Assembly: GCA_902788345.1 (NCBI GenBank)
Contig: CADAJP010000011.1
Location: 1 to 37,646 of the forward strand
DNA: 37,646 nt
DNA from: an uncultured bacterium
GTDB taxonomy: Bacteria; Cyanobacteriota; Vampirovibrionia; Gastranaerophilales; Gastranaerophilaceae
Reading direction: 5' to 3'
The notes beneath the pieces were generated by a model that saw only the letters and a list, made by a program, of their open reading frames with translations, did not search any database and was not told the origin of the DNA. Positions 1 to 7,569 of this stretch are shown here, one piece after another (position 1 is the first letter of the stretch; the number at the start of each line of letters is the position of its first letter). The translations under genes were made by a program, and so were the position numbers.

Positions 1-194
1 GAATATTCTTGCTAATTGGAGACGGTTGCGTTTAATGCAAAATGCGTAATTGAATATAACCTTCAAGACAAACAAAACACAAACCTGAGCCCAGCACAAC
101 GCAATACCAATTTTGCACACTTCAAACCGTAAAAATTCAATACCAATACAATTTCAGACGGTTGAGTTCAGTAAATGACGAAATTTTAGTTAAT
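1..194. other. Non-coding left edge, no gene supported
   Basis: No convincing coding region lies here. A rightward open frame entering from the left edge stops at 47-49 and could be the last 15 residues of a neighbouring gene, but nothing identifies it. Two short direct repeats are visible: agacggttg at 20-28 and 156-164, and caataccaat at 102-111 and 138-147. They are too short to assign a function. Confidence 0.4.
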
Positions 195-818
195 CTATAG
201 CGGTACATGATCGGAGTACACAAGACTTGCCCAGTTTTCGAAATAGCTTATTTGAGTAGCACTTCCGGTTCTGATATAGATTTTTAAAAGCTTATCTGCA
301 GGAATATCGAGTGCTGCACATATTGCCGCCTGTATAACATCAGGATGAGTTACTATTATAATACGATTGCCTACATTGTTGTCCACAATATTATTAACAG
401 CTGTTTTTATTCTTGAAATAAAGTTTACACTGCTTTCGCCGCCGCCTTGGGTTTCCATTTCGGGATATTGTTGAATATCAGAAAAAGCATTCGGATAGCG
501 GTCAAGAATTTGCGAGAAAGTTTGTCCGTTCCATGTTCCGCATGTGCGTGGAGTTAAATTTTCCTCTATTTCATATTCCTGTTTAAATAGTTTAGAGATA
601 ATCTCTGCAGATTGCTGGGTTCTGATTGCTGCAGATGAATATATCGCATCATTTTTTACCCCTCTGTCTTTTAAGTATTTTACGATGTTTTTCATTTCTT
701 CAACACCGCCATCAGAAAGCGGCGGGTAGTTTTGTGCATCTGAAAATCTGCCTTCTTCTGAGTAGATAGTGGCTCCATGCGATATGAAAGTAATTTTGCA
801 TCTTCTGTTAAAATACAT
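195..818 (-). CDS. Histidine phosphatase family (phosphoglycerate mutase-like) protein with a changed RHG motif
   Basis: Member of the histidine phosphatase superfamily, probably a cytoplasmic phosphomonoesterase of unknown substrate. The N-terminal signature around residues 11-17 reads F-I-S-H-G-A-T: the phospho-accepting His14 and Gly are present, but the usual Arg before the His is Ser13 (codon TCG). The supporting YSSAAIRTQQSAEII segment (residues about 60-74) and the second active-site His in VTHPD (about residue 157) are intact. At 207 residues it is of normal family length. It is divergent from the LeuD-like gene on the right, and only a weak AAGG ribosome site precedes the start. Family assignment is firm; the effect of the Arg-to-Ser change is unknown. 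Confidence 0.85.
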   Translation of the reverse strand: MYFNRRCKITFISHGATIYSEEGRFSDAQNYPPLSDGGVEEMKNIVKYLKDRGVKNDAIYSSAAIRTQQSAEIISKLFKQEYEIEENLTPRTCGTWNGQTFSQILDRYPNAFSDIQQYPEMETQGGGESSVNFISRIKTAVNNIVDNNVGNRIIIVTHPDVIQAAICAALDIPADKLLKIYIRTGSATQISYFENWASLVYSDHVPL

Positions 819-896
819 AATTGTGTTTGCCTTTTACAATATTATAGCATAGTTTTTGTTTTTGCGGTAGTATATGAAAAAAGGAGTATAAAAAAT

Positions 897-1394
897 ATGA
901 AGGGTAAAGCTTTTAAATTCGGGGATAATATATCAACAGACCACATTGCACCGGGAAGGCTGTATCACTTGCGTTCTGATTTGAATGAGTTTGCAAAACA
1001 TGTACTGGAGGATGCTGATGAAACATTTGCATCACGCATGCAAAAAGGAGATTTTGTGGTTGCAGGAAATAATTTTGGCTTGGGTTCATCAAGAGAACAT
1101 GCTCCGAGAATTATGAAAATTGCCGGTGTTGGTGCTGTTTTGGCAAAATCATTTGCAAGAATTTTTTATCGTAATGCAATAAATATAGGCTTGTTGGCTA
1201 TTGAATGTGATACGGATTCCATTGATGAAGGGGACGAATTAGAATTAGATATAGAAAAGGGGATAATTACAAATCTTACAAACGGAACTATAATTCAAAT
1301 TGAACCGTTGCCTCCTGTAATGATAAAATTACTTGAGGACGGCGGATTGGTTGAACACATTAAAAAAAATGGTGATTTTAAGCTTACAGAATAA
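897..1394 (+). CDS. leuD: Aconitase/3-isopropylmalate dehydratase small subunit (LeuD family)
   Basis: Swivel-domain small subunit of a two-subunit hydro-lyase that isomerises a 2- or 3-hydroxy tri- or dicarboxylate with an Fe-S large subunit not present in this window. The start at 897 is chosen because AAAGGAG lies about 10 bases upstream; the 165-residue product matches the family, while an upstream in-frame extension from 777 looks spurious. Seen: the GDNISTDHIAPGR opening, the substrate loop Y-H-L-R-S, and the NFGLGSSREHAP loop whose Ser-Arg contact the substrate. An Arg in the YLR-type loop is known from homoaconitase/aconitase-like enzymes, whereas methanogen IPM isomerase has Val there. 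I infer that aconitate or a similar substrate is as likely as isopropylmalate. The NAD-isocitrate dehydrogenase 6 kb downstream fits that. Confidence 0.85.
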   Translation: MKGKAFKFGDNISTDHIAPGRLYHLRSDLNEFAKHVLEDADETFASRMQKGDFVVAGNNFGLGSSREHAPRIMKIAGVGAVLAKSFARIFYRNAINIGLLAIECDTDSIDEGDELELDIEKGIITNLTNGTIIQIEPLPPVMIKLLEDGGLVEHIKKNGDFKLTE

Positions 1395-1412
1395 TATCAG
1401 AACTTAATATAT

Positions 1413-1441
1413 TTGTATTTTTGAGAAATTAATTATATTCT
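1413..1441 (+). promoter_or_regulatory. Candidate sigma-70 promoter for the SEC-C gene and recN
   Basis: TTGTAT at 1413-1418 and TATTCT at 1436-1441 are separated by 17 bases, 34 bases before the SEC-C start codon. In AT-rich DNA such matches occur by chance, so this is only a candidate. Confidence 0.4.
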
Positions 1442-1475
1442 GAATTTGTAAAAATAAGACTAAAGGGAGAAAATA

Positions 1476-2768
1476 ATGGATTTACAGGAACGTACAGACA
1501 GTATAAATCAGGTTATTAGGGATATTGCGGAATTTATTCAAACTCATCCTGATGTTAAGAATGATTTTAATGAATATTTAAGAACTATCGGTCAAAATTC
1601 AAAAAATAATGTTTCTTTTCAGGCCGCTTGTTTTAACTATATTCTCGAAAGAAATCTTGGTGAAGATTTGAAAAGTATTCCTGAATTATATCTTGAAAAC
1701 ACCCAAAAACTCTCTAAGGAGTCTAAAAAAATAGTCGAAGCTATGCAAAACTCAATGTCTTCAGTATTTGAAATAAAAAGAGTTAATAAAAACGGTTTTG
1801 ACCTTTTAAATATCGTCAATGAAAGAAGATATGTTATTACATCACTAATGAAAATGACTGCCTTCAGAGGTATCGGTGTAGGTTGTTTTGTAATAGCGAG
1901 AGTTGTATGCATTGACGGGGATTATTATTTACTTGAAATATCAGGAGTGTTACCTGCAACAAGAAAGACTGATGCATATCGTTTTGCTGTTGCAAAAATC
2001 ATACAAAATCCTGAACTTGTTTATCTTGATAATCCTGAAAAACAAAAAGAAATAGAAGAAGATGTAGAAGAAATATACAAAAAATTCACAGAATTTTTCG
2101 GTACAACAGAAATTGTTACAACCAATAAATGTGCAGATGAATTAATCGGAGTCTTTAATGATTACGCGGAAGAAGGCAAAAAGGCTTCATATAAAAGGCT
2201 AATTAAAGAACCTGAAGAATATAAATTTTTCTCTGTAAGCGAATTTAATAATTCTTACGATAATTTCCTTGAAAATTCGTTAGGCGGATTTTCTTCTCAC
2301 AATGAAACTTATGATGTAGGGATTATTTATGATAAAGAATTAGGCTTATATGCCATTCCGTTTTATGGCACATTTAACAAAATCTTTGAGGTAAAAGATT
2401 ATACAAAGATTGTAAATTATGATGAATGTATAAAATACTTCCTCAGAAATGATAAATATAGTGCAAACTTAATCAAAACTGTTGCTTCAAAGCATAAAAA
2501 CTTTATGCAAATTGTGAATGCAGTATTAGGCAAAAACTATACATTAGAAGAATTATTAAAAAAATACAAACGCAGGTATCTTAATAACAAGATTATGTCA
2601 TCAACTACGGTTTTATATCGTTCAAATGCGTTTTCTAACACTTTGGGTATCATTGAAGAAGATGAAAACAGACCTGAAATAGATTTAACGCAAAAAATAG
2701 GCAGAAATGATCCTTGTCCGTGCGGAAGCGGTAAAAAATTCAAAAAATGCTGTGGTGCTAATTTATAA
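1476..2768 (+). CDS. SEC-C motif protein of unknown function
   Basis: A 430-residue soluble protein. Only the last 24 residues are recognisable: a SEC-C zinc-binding motif ([20 protein letters not shown]-x-C then C-C), the module also found at the SecA C-terminus. The remaining 400 residues are charged, have no signal peptide or membrane segment, and match nothing I recognise. A good AGGGAG ribosome site sits at 1463-1468. The gene is followed after 5 bases by recN, which has no clear ribosome site of its own, so the two are probably co-transcribed and translationally coupled. SEC-C motifs commonly mediate protein or nucleic-acid contacts; no specific role can be given. Confidence 0.8.
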   Translation: MDLQERTDSINQVIRDIAEFIQTHPDVKNDFNEYLRTIGQNSKNNVSFQAACFNYILERNLGEDLKSIPELYLENTQKLSKESKKIVEAMQNSMSSVFEIKRVNKNGFDLLNIVNERRYVITSLMKMTAFRGIGVGCFVIARVVCIDGDYYLLEISGVLPATRKTDAYRFAVAKIIQNPELVYLDNPEKQKEIEEDVEEIYKKFTEFFGTTEIVTTNKCADELIGVFNDYAEEGKKASYKRLIKEPEEYKFFSVSEFNNSYDNFLENSLGGFSSHNETYDVGIIYDKELGLYAIPFYGTFNKIFEVKDYTKIVNYDECIKYFLRNDKYSANLIKTVASKHKNFMQIVNAVLGKNYTLEELLKKYKRRYLNNKIMSSTTVLYRSNAFSNTLGIIEEDENRPEIDLTQKIGRNDPCPCGSGKKFKKCCGANL

Positions 2769-2773
2769 ACAAT

Positions 2774-4426
2774 ATGATAAAACAATTAAAACTTCAAAAT
2801 TATATACTTATAGATGAATTGAGTGCCAATTTTGACAAAGGACTCAACATAATAACAGGTGAAACCGGTGCGGGTAAAAGTATATTACTCAGTGCAATTG
2901 ATCTTGTTTTTTCTTCAAGAGTTTCAAAAGATGTCATTAAAAACGGATGTGATAAGGCAATTATAGAAATTACGCTTGAAAATTCAGCTCATAATCTTGA
3001 TACATTATTTGAAGAAAACGGCATTGATAACTTGGGTTCAGAAATTGTTATATCAAAAGAAATTACTCAAAACGCTGTGCGTTCAAGAATTAACGGCTCT
3101 ATGGTTAATCAGGAGCTGATTAAAAATTTAAGGACAATGTTTGTTGATATTCATTCGCAGCATCAAACATATACCCTGCTTCAGCCTCAATATCATATTG
3201 CATTACTTGATTCTTATGCAAAAGATTTTTATGGGACAAAATTAGAGGAGTATAAGGAATTATATTCTCAGTATCTTAATTTGGAAAAACAGCTTGAAGA
3301 AGCTAAAAATAATGTTAATACAACAGAATCGCAAATTGACTTTCTGAAGTTTCAGATTAATGAAATTGAAGAAGCTCAAATTACCTCTGCAGATGAAGAT
3401 AAAACTTTGGAAGCAGAATTAGAAGTTCTTAATAATGCCGAGAAATTAAAAGAGTTAACAGGTTCAGCATATTGGTCAATAAACGGTGATGACGGTTCTA
3501 TTCTGGATGCGATTTCCAAAATAAAATCAGATATAGCTAAAGCCTCAAATTATGATTCCAAATTAGAAGAAATCAATGAACAGTTTTCTGAAGTGAATGA
3601 AAATTTAAGGGAAATTGCCTCGTTTTTGCGCAATTACAGTCAAAATTTGGAAAATGATACTCAAAGGCTTGATGAAATACAGGAAAGGCTTTTTCTTTTA
3701 GACAAATTAAAACGCAAATATGACGGAACTTTAGAATCTGTTTTGAAAAATTACAACGAACAATGCGAACAGCTTTCTAAAATTGAATATTCTACCGAAA
3801 ATATTACAAAATTAGAAAAAGAAATTGAAGAAATTGAGAATAAACTTTTAAAATCTGCACTTGAAATAAGCGAAAACAGAAAAAATTATGCAAAAGTTTT
3901 ATCGGTTTTAATTCAGGATAAACTTGCAGTTTTAGAGCTTCCAAAGGCGAGATTTGAGATAAATATAGAAGATAAACCGTTTGGCACTGACGGAACAGAT
4001 AAGGTAGAATTTTTAATTTCAACAAATGTGTCTGAAGATTTAAAACCTCTCGCAAAAGTTGCATCTGGCGGTGAAATCTCCCGTGTTATGCTTGCAATAA
4101 AATCTATATTTGCACAAAATGATGAAATTGATACGGTTATATTTGACGAAATTGATACAGGAATTTCAGGACATTCGGCGCAAAGTGTTGCAGATGAGAT
4201 TTCACTGCTTTCAAAAACACATCAGGTTATTGTAATCACTCACCAGCCAATTATAGCTTCAAAAGCCGATAAACATTTTTATGTCCGCAAATCTCAGGAA
4301 GATGAAACAAAAGTTGAAGTTTTTGTTCTTGATGAAGATAATCGTATCAAAGCTCTTGCGGAATTGGCGGGCGGTGATATCAATGAACAATCGCTTGAGT
4401 TTGCAAAATCTTTGCTTGTAAAATAG
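2774..4426 (+). CDS. recN: DNA repair protein RecN
   Basis: SMC-like ATPase that acts at DNA double-strand breaks before RecA-mediated recombination. Seen: Walker A GETGAGKS at residues 29-36, a central coiled coil rich in Glu/Lys/Leu (about 155-370), the ABC signature ASGGEISR near residue 430, and Walker B VIFDEIDTGISG near 455 with a following switch His region (ITHQP). The length of 550 residues is normal. It follows the SEC-C gene by 5 bases and is convergent with the sigma factor gene, with only 3 bases between their stops, so transcripts must overlap or terminate within coding sequence. Confidence 0.96.
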   Translation: MIKQLKLQNYILIDELSANFDKGLNIITGETGAGKSILLSAIDLVFSSRVSKDVIKNGCDKAIIEITLENSAHNLDTLFEENGIDNLGSEIVISKEITQNAVRSRINGSMVNQELIKNLRTMFVDIHSQHQTYTLLQPQYHIALLDSYAKDFYGTKLEEYKELYSQYLNLEKQLEEAKNNVNTTESQIDFLKFQINEIEEAQITSADEDKTLEAELEVLNNAEKLKELTGSAYWSINGDDGSILDAISKIKSDIAKASNYDSKLEEINEQFSEVNENLREIASFLRNYSQNLENDTQRLDEIQERLFLLDKLKRKYDGTLESVLKNYNEQCEQLSKIEYSTENITKLEKEIEEIENKLLKSALEISENRKNYAKVLSVLIQDKLAVLELPKARFEINIEDKPFGTDGTDKVEFLISTNVSEDLKPLAKVASGGEISRVMLAIKSIFAQNDEIDTVIFDEIDTGISGHSAQSVADEISLLSKTHQVIVITHQPIIASKADKHFYVRKSQEDETKVEVFVLDEDNRIKALAELAGGDINEQSLEFAKSLLVK

Positions 4427-4429
4427 TTT

Positions 4430-5353
4430 TTAGTTTTCTATATAATCGGCAAAGTGTACTGTTTTTGAGTTTTTTCTCATCTTTTTTAATGCTATAGCTT
4501 CAAGCTGCCTGATTCTTTCTTTTGAATACCCCATAATGTTACCGACTTCAAGCAATGTTTTTGGTTTGTGATAATCAAGCCCAAATCTTAAAGTTATTAC
4601 TTGTTTTTCTCGCTCGGTAAGAACATCAAGCAGTTTTGGTAAATCTTTTTTTAAAAAAGCTCTTTGCAATTGTTCTTCGGGATATTTACCGGAGGTATCC
4701 TCAATAAAATCCCCTATATTAAGATCGTCTGTAACTGCGGTTTCAAGACTAATCGGTTCAAGTATTATTGATTGTTTAATTTTATGCAGTTGTTTTTCTT
4801 CAATTTTTAAATAATCGCATAATTCAAAATCAGACGGTTGTCTGTTTAATTTTTCAGTTAAATATTCAAATGCTCTGCGGTATTTTCTAACCTTATCAAT
4901 CATATGAACAGGTATTCTGATTGCCCGTGAATTATTTGCAATCGCACGCACTATTGCCTGTTTTATCCACCAAGTTGCGTAAGTTGAGAATTTAAAATTT
5001 TTGGTATAATCAAATTTTTCAGCAGCCCTCATAAGTCCCATTGAACCCTCCTGAACTAAATCCATAAATAAAATACCGCGTCCTGTGTACCTTTTGGCAA
5101 TACTCACCACAAGACGCAGGTTTGCCTGAACGAGTTTCCTTTTGGCTTTATTGTCTTTTAATTCAGCTGTTAATCTCCCCAGCTCTTTTTCTTCTTCCAT
5201 ACTCAACAGCTTGATATGTCCTATTTCTTTCAGGTAGTCCTGAAGAATATCATCCTCAAACACCACATTATCGAATACTCTGCTTTCTGACTTGTCATTA
5301 TTAATATCCAGCTTTTCATATTCCGGAATTTCGAAAATCATACTATCCTCCAC
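4430..5353 (-). CDS. RNA polymerase sigma-70 factor (RpoD/group 2 type)
   Basis: A 307-residue sigma factor. Region 1.2 ([12 protein letters not shown], about residues 33-44) and the core regions 2.1-2.4 are present ([46 protein letters not shown]), followed by region 3 and a region 4.2 helix-turn-helix ([20 protein letters not shown]). The long acidic region 1.1 of a housekeeping RpoD is absent, and the region 4.2 helix departs from the usual TLEEVG..VTRERIRQIE, so a group 2 (alternative, non-essential) factor as in cyanobacteria is likelier than the primary one. A GGAGG ribosome site precedes the start. No anti-sigma gene is adjacent. Confidence 0.93.
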   Translation of the reverse strand: MEDSMIFEIPEYEKLDINNDKSESRVFDNVVFEDDILQDYLKEIGHIKLLSMEEEKELGRLTAELKDNKAKRKLVQANLRLVVSIAKRYTGRGILFMDLVQEGSMGLMRAAEKFDYTKNFKFSTYATWWIKQAIVRAIANNSRAIRIPVHMIDKVRKYRRAFEYLTEKLNRQPSDFELCDYLKIEEKQLHKIKQSIILEPISLETAVTDDLNIGDFIEDTSGKYPEEQLQRAFLKKDLPKLLDVLTEREKQVITLRFGLDYHKPKTLLEVGNIMGYSKERIRQLEAIALKKMRKNSKTVHFADYIEN

Positions 5354-5413
5354 ACTTCTTATCTACTGATACAAATAAAGACGAAAAAGAATAAAAAAAG
5401 TTTCACAAAAATC

Positions 5414-5442
5414 TTGACAGTAAAATTTTTTCTTGTTAATAT
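5414..5442 (+). promoter_or_regulatory. Strong sigma-70 promoter for tRNA-Val
   Basis: Perfect -35 TTGACA at 5414-5419 and -10 TAATAT at 5437-5442 with an exact 17-base spacer; predicted start about 15 bases before the tRNA. This is the best consensus promoter in the window. Confidence 0.85.
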
Positions 5443-5463
5443 TGATGTTGCCGAAAGAGATAA

Positions 5464-5539
5464 GGGCGTTTAGCTCAGTTGGTAGAGCGTTTCCCTTACA
5501 AGGAAAGGGTCATAAGTTCGAGTCTTATAACGCCCACCA
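5464..5539 (+). tRNA. tRNA-Val (anticodon UAC)
   Basis: The full cloverleaf can be folded by eye: acceptor GGGCGTT paired with AACGCCC, D arm GCTC/GAGC, anticodon stem TTTCC/GGAAA with loop CTTACAA giving anticodon TAC at 5497-5499 (reads GUA), and the T arm with TTCGAGT. Discriminator A5536 is followed by an encoded CCA (5537-5539). It is transcribed from the consensus promoter upstream and ends at a hairpin 2 bases downstream. Confidence 0.96.
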
Positions 5540-5540
5540 T

Positions 5541-5574
5541 AAAAGAGATGATGACATTAGTTATCATCTCTTTT
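5541..5574 (+). terminator. Rho-independent terminator after tRNA-Val
   Basis: 15-base arms (aaaagagatgatgac at 5541-5555, gttatcatctctttt at 5560-5574) with one G-U pair, a 4-base loop and a terminal T-run. It separates the tRNA transcript from the restriction-modification genes. Confidence 0.8.
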
Positions 5575-5618
5575 ATTATGTGTGTTATGGTGTCATGAGC
5601 TTATTTTATTATTTATAA

Positions 5619-5637
5619 CTACACTTATTGTCTGTAG
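5619..5637. promoter_or_regulatory. Possible operator upstream of the C-type regulator
   Basis: Inverted repeat CTACA (5619-5623) and TGTAG (5633-5637) with a 9-base centre, 33 bases before the regulator start. C proteins autoregulate through such dyads upstream of their own gene, but the arms are short and do not match the dyad at 7306-7320, so this is weak. Confidence 0.25.
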
Positions 5638-5669
5638 CCTTATTGTATGAAATTTTATATGATTATTAT

Positions 5670-5879
5670 ATGGGAATTTTAAAAACATTTGGCAATAATT
5701 TAAGAAAATACAGAAAATTAAAAGGCCTATCTCAAGAAAAATTGGCGGAATTAGCTGGATTACATCGTACATATATTAGTGATATTGAACGATTTCAACG
5801 CAGTATAGCATTAGAAAATATTCAAAAAATATCTGACGCGCTTGAAATTGAAACTTATAAATTATTTATGGAAGAATAA
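5670..5879 (+). CDS. XRE-family HTH regulator, probable restriction-modification controller (C protein)
   Basis: A 69-residue Cro/C1-type helix-turn-helix protein, the size and composition of C proteins that time expression of type II restriction systems. The HTH covers about residues 20-45 (LSQEKLAELAGLHRTYISDIER), with the classic recognition-helix pattern. The start at 5670 gives a compact protein beginning directly with the domain; an upstream TTG at 5628 would add a 14-residue extension of no resemblance to the family. It ends 2 bases before the endonuclease start, so the pair is translationally coupled. Function as a C protein is inferred from position and family. Confidence 0.8.
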   Translation: MGILKTFGNNLRKYRKLKGLSQEKLAELAGLHRTYISDIERFQRSIALENIQKISDALEIETYKLFMEE

Positions 5880-5881
5880 AA

Positions 5882-6475
5882 ATGAATAAATTTGTATATA
5901 TTAAAAACGATTATCAATATGAATTGGGAACTATTCATGAATATGAAATCGGCATATGTGAAGCTGTTAAAGAATTAACAGCGATTGTTACATTTGTCTA
6001 TAGTAATTGCACGATAGAACTAAATCTTAATGATGTCGTATTTTTTGACCCATTAAAAACAGGTGATCAATATTCAAAAAAAATCTGTAACGTATGTCAC
6101 AGATTATTAGATATTAATTTATTTCAAAAAAATCAAAACGGGAAAAATAATCGAACTGTCAGAAGACCCTCATGTAATCATTGTAGAGAAATCATAGACG
6201 GTAAAGATATGACATGTGCACAAAAGAAAGCAATGAATAAAATAAAACCCCATATGCAAATATGGACATGTCCAATATGTAAAAAGACAACAATACCCGG
6301 TCTTACCAGTAAGGTCGTTTGCGATCATAATCACACGACAGGTTCTCCGCGAGAATGGATATGCGATAGTTGTAATACGGGATTAGGAAGATTTAAAGAT
6401 GATATAAATTTGCTTAAAAGTGCTATTGATTATTTAGAAAAAAGTAATAATAATTCTATTTTTATTGCAAAATAG
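5882..6475 (+). CDS. Type II restriction endonuclease, HNH / Endonuclease VII (beta-beta-alpha-Me) fold
   Basis: A 197-residue putative restriction enzyme. An N-terminal domain of about 65 residues of unknown fold precedes two zinc ribbons, C69-x2-C72 with C98-x2-C101, and C130-x2-C133 with C161-x2-C164. Between the last two Cys pairs lies the catalytic beta-beta-alpha-Me motif, D148-H149-N-H followed by N165 and the GLGRFKDD helix, as in T4 endonuclease VII and the restriction enzyme Hpy99I. Its place directly after a C-type regulator and tail-to-tail with a DNA methyltransferase (14-base 3' overlap) argues for a restriction enzyme rather than a homing or recombination nuclease. The recognition sequence cannot be read from the protein. 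Confidence 0.82.
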   Translation: MNKFVYIKNDYQYELGTIHEYEIGICEAVKELTAIVTFVYSNCTIELNLNDVVFFDPLKTGDQYSKKICNVCHRLLDINLFQKNQNGKNNRTVRRPSCNHCREIIDGKDMTCAQKKAMNKIKPHMQIWTCPICKKTTIPGLTSKVVCDHNHTTGSPREWICDSCNTGLGRFKDDINLLKSAIDYLEKSNNNSIFIAK

Positions 6476-7289
6476 ATAGTTGTTTATTATTCATATACAT
6501 GTTTAATCTTTCTTGGGCAATATTAATATATTCTTGAGAAATATCGCATCCAAGAAACTCTCTGTTATTTAAATAAGCCATTTTACAAGTTGTTCCGCTT
6601 CCGCACATCGGATCAAATACTAAATCACCTTCATTACTCCAGCTTAAAATGTGGTCTTGTGCAAGTTTTTCTGGGAACACTGCAGGGTGATTAAAAGCAA
6701 TTTTATCATTTGTTGTCCCCCCTAAACCAACAGCATATTCCCAAATATTAGTTTTAGTTTTTTCCTCATTTAATTTCCCTAATATTTTTTTATTAATACC
6801 ATCAGCCTTTTTATTATGAACTAACATTTCCATTCCGGAACGCACAGTCTTTTCTTTAATTGGATTAAAGGTTTTTGGAGTGCCTTTGGAAAATACAAAC
6901 ATAAATTCAAAACAATTTGTATATGCATTTGAACGCATAAATGGAGTGTTTTTCTTTTTGTATATCATTGTATCGTGAACGTTGAATCCTATTTCTTGAA
7001 AAGCAATTGCCTGCTTAAAACTTGTCAGCGTTTTATTACCTTTATTAATTCTATCTCCAACAACCCATACAACAATGCCGCCTTTTTTAGTAATTCTATA
7101 TAACTGTTTAGCAATAGAATTACAATCAAATTCATAACCATTATAATTTCTCAAATCATCATATGGTGGGGATGTAACCGTTAAATCCACAAAATCATCA
7201 CTTAAATTATCCATGAACTTGACGCAATCTTCACAGTAAATATTATTAATTTGATATTTATCTTGATAAACTAATAAATGGTTTTCCAT
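6462..7289 (-). CDS. Modification DNA methyltransferase, beta class (m4C or m6A)
   Basis: A 275-residue SAM-dependent DNA amino-methyltransferase. Catalytic motif IV, TSPPY (residues 39-43), comes first and the SAM-binding motif I, FDPMCGSGTT (225-234), comes near the C-terminus, the order of the beta class. The S-P-P-Y form is commonest in N4-cytosine enzymes, but N6-adenine enzymes with it exist. The target-recognition region would be the middle 90-200. It is expressed leftwards from its own promoter and converges on the endonuclease gene, overlapping it by 14 bases. It presumably protects the host from that enzyme. No strong ribosome site precedes the start. Confidence 0.9.
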   Translation of the reverse strand: MENHLLVYQDKYQINNIYCEDCVKFMDNLSDDFVDLTVTSPPYDDLRNYNGYEFDCNSIAKQLYRITKKGGIVVWVVGDRINKGNKTLTSFKQAIAFQEIGFNVHDTMIYKKKNTPFMRSNAYTNCFEFMFVFSKGTPKTFNPIKEKTVRSGMEMLVHNKKADGINKKILGKLNEEKTKTNIWEYAVGLGGTTNDKIAFNHPAVFPEKLAQDHILSWSNEGDLVFDPMCGSGTTCKMAYLNNREFLGCDISQEYINIAQERLNMYMNNKQLSILQ

Positions 7290-7305
7290 TGATGATAATC
7301 CACTA

Positions 7306-7320
7306 AATACTATTAGTATT
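7306..7320. promoter_or_regulatory. Palindromic operator candidate at the methyltransferase promoter
   Basis: A perfect 7+1+7 palindrome, AATACTA-T-TAGTATT, lies 17 bases upstream of the methyltransferase start codon and overlaps the -10 box and predicted transcription start. Its core ACT-N3-AGT resembles C-box half-site arrangements known for C proteins. Binding by the C regulator would repress the methyltransferase; this is inference. Confidence 0.5.
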
Positions 7321-7345
7321 ATATAAAAAAAATTATGTTTATCAA
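7318..7345 (-). promoter_or_regulatory. Sigma-70 promoter of the methyltransferase gene
   Basis: Reading leftwards, -35 TTGATA (7340-7345) and -10 TATAAT (7318-7323) with a 16-base spacer; predicted start near 7311, about 20 bases before the ATG. The -10 is shared with the palindrome at 7306-7320. Confidence 0.7.
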
Positions 7346-7466
7346 TTTTTAAAATTTATTGTTACAAATTTTGCTTGAAGAATCAAATTTTTTAAATTAT
7401 TAATCAGTACGTTTATATTGAAGTTTATATAAATTTGTTGTAAATTAGGTATATAGTTTTGTTTAT

Positions 7467-7542
7467 GGCTTCGTAGCTCAGTAGGATAGAGCGGCGGTTT
7501 CCTAAACCGCGTCTTGCCCGCGTTCGAATCGCGGCGGGGCCA
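7467..7542 (+). tRNA. tRNA-Arg (anticodon CCU)
   Basis: Cloverleaf folded by eye: acceptor GGCTTCG with CGGGGCC (two G-U pairs), D arm GCTC/GAGC, anticodon stem GCGGT/ACCGC with loop TTCCTAA giving CCT at 7501-7503 (reads AGG), T arm CCGCG/CGCGG with TTCGAAT. Discriminator A7542 is followed by T-rich DNA, so CCA is not encoded, unlike tRNA-Val upstream. No terminator separates it from the isocitrate dehydrogenase gene 27 bases on. Confidence 0.95.
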
Positions 7543-7569
7543 TTTTTATTTCGACCAAAGGAGTTAATC

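Noticed and set aside
20..168. Direct repeats agacggttg and caataccaat as an iteron or att region
   Set aside because: Only two copies of each, short, unevenly spaced, at the window edge.
5433..5618. Open frame over tRNA-Val
   Set aside because: It reads straight through the cloverleaf and its terminator hairpin; the RNA gene explains the sequence.
5882..6475. Homing or recombination endonuclease
   Set aside because: The Endo VII fold also occurs in these, but coupling to a C-type regulator and tail-to-tail pairing with a DNA methyltransferase favour a restriction enzyme.
5464..7542. Integrative element with att sites at the tRNAs
   Set aside because: No integrase and no duplicated tRNA 3' end or direct repeat flanking the restriction genes was found by eye.
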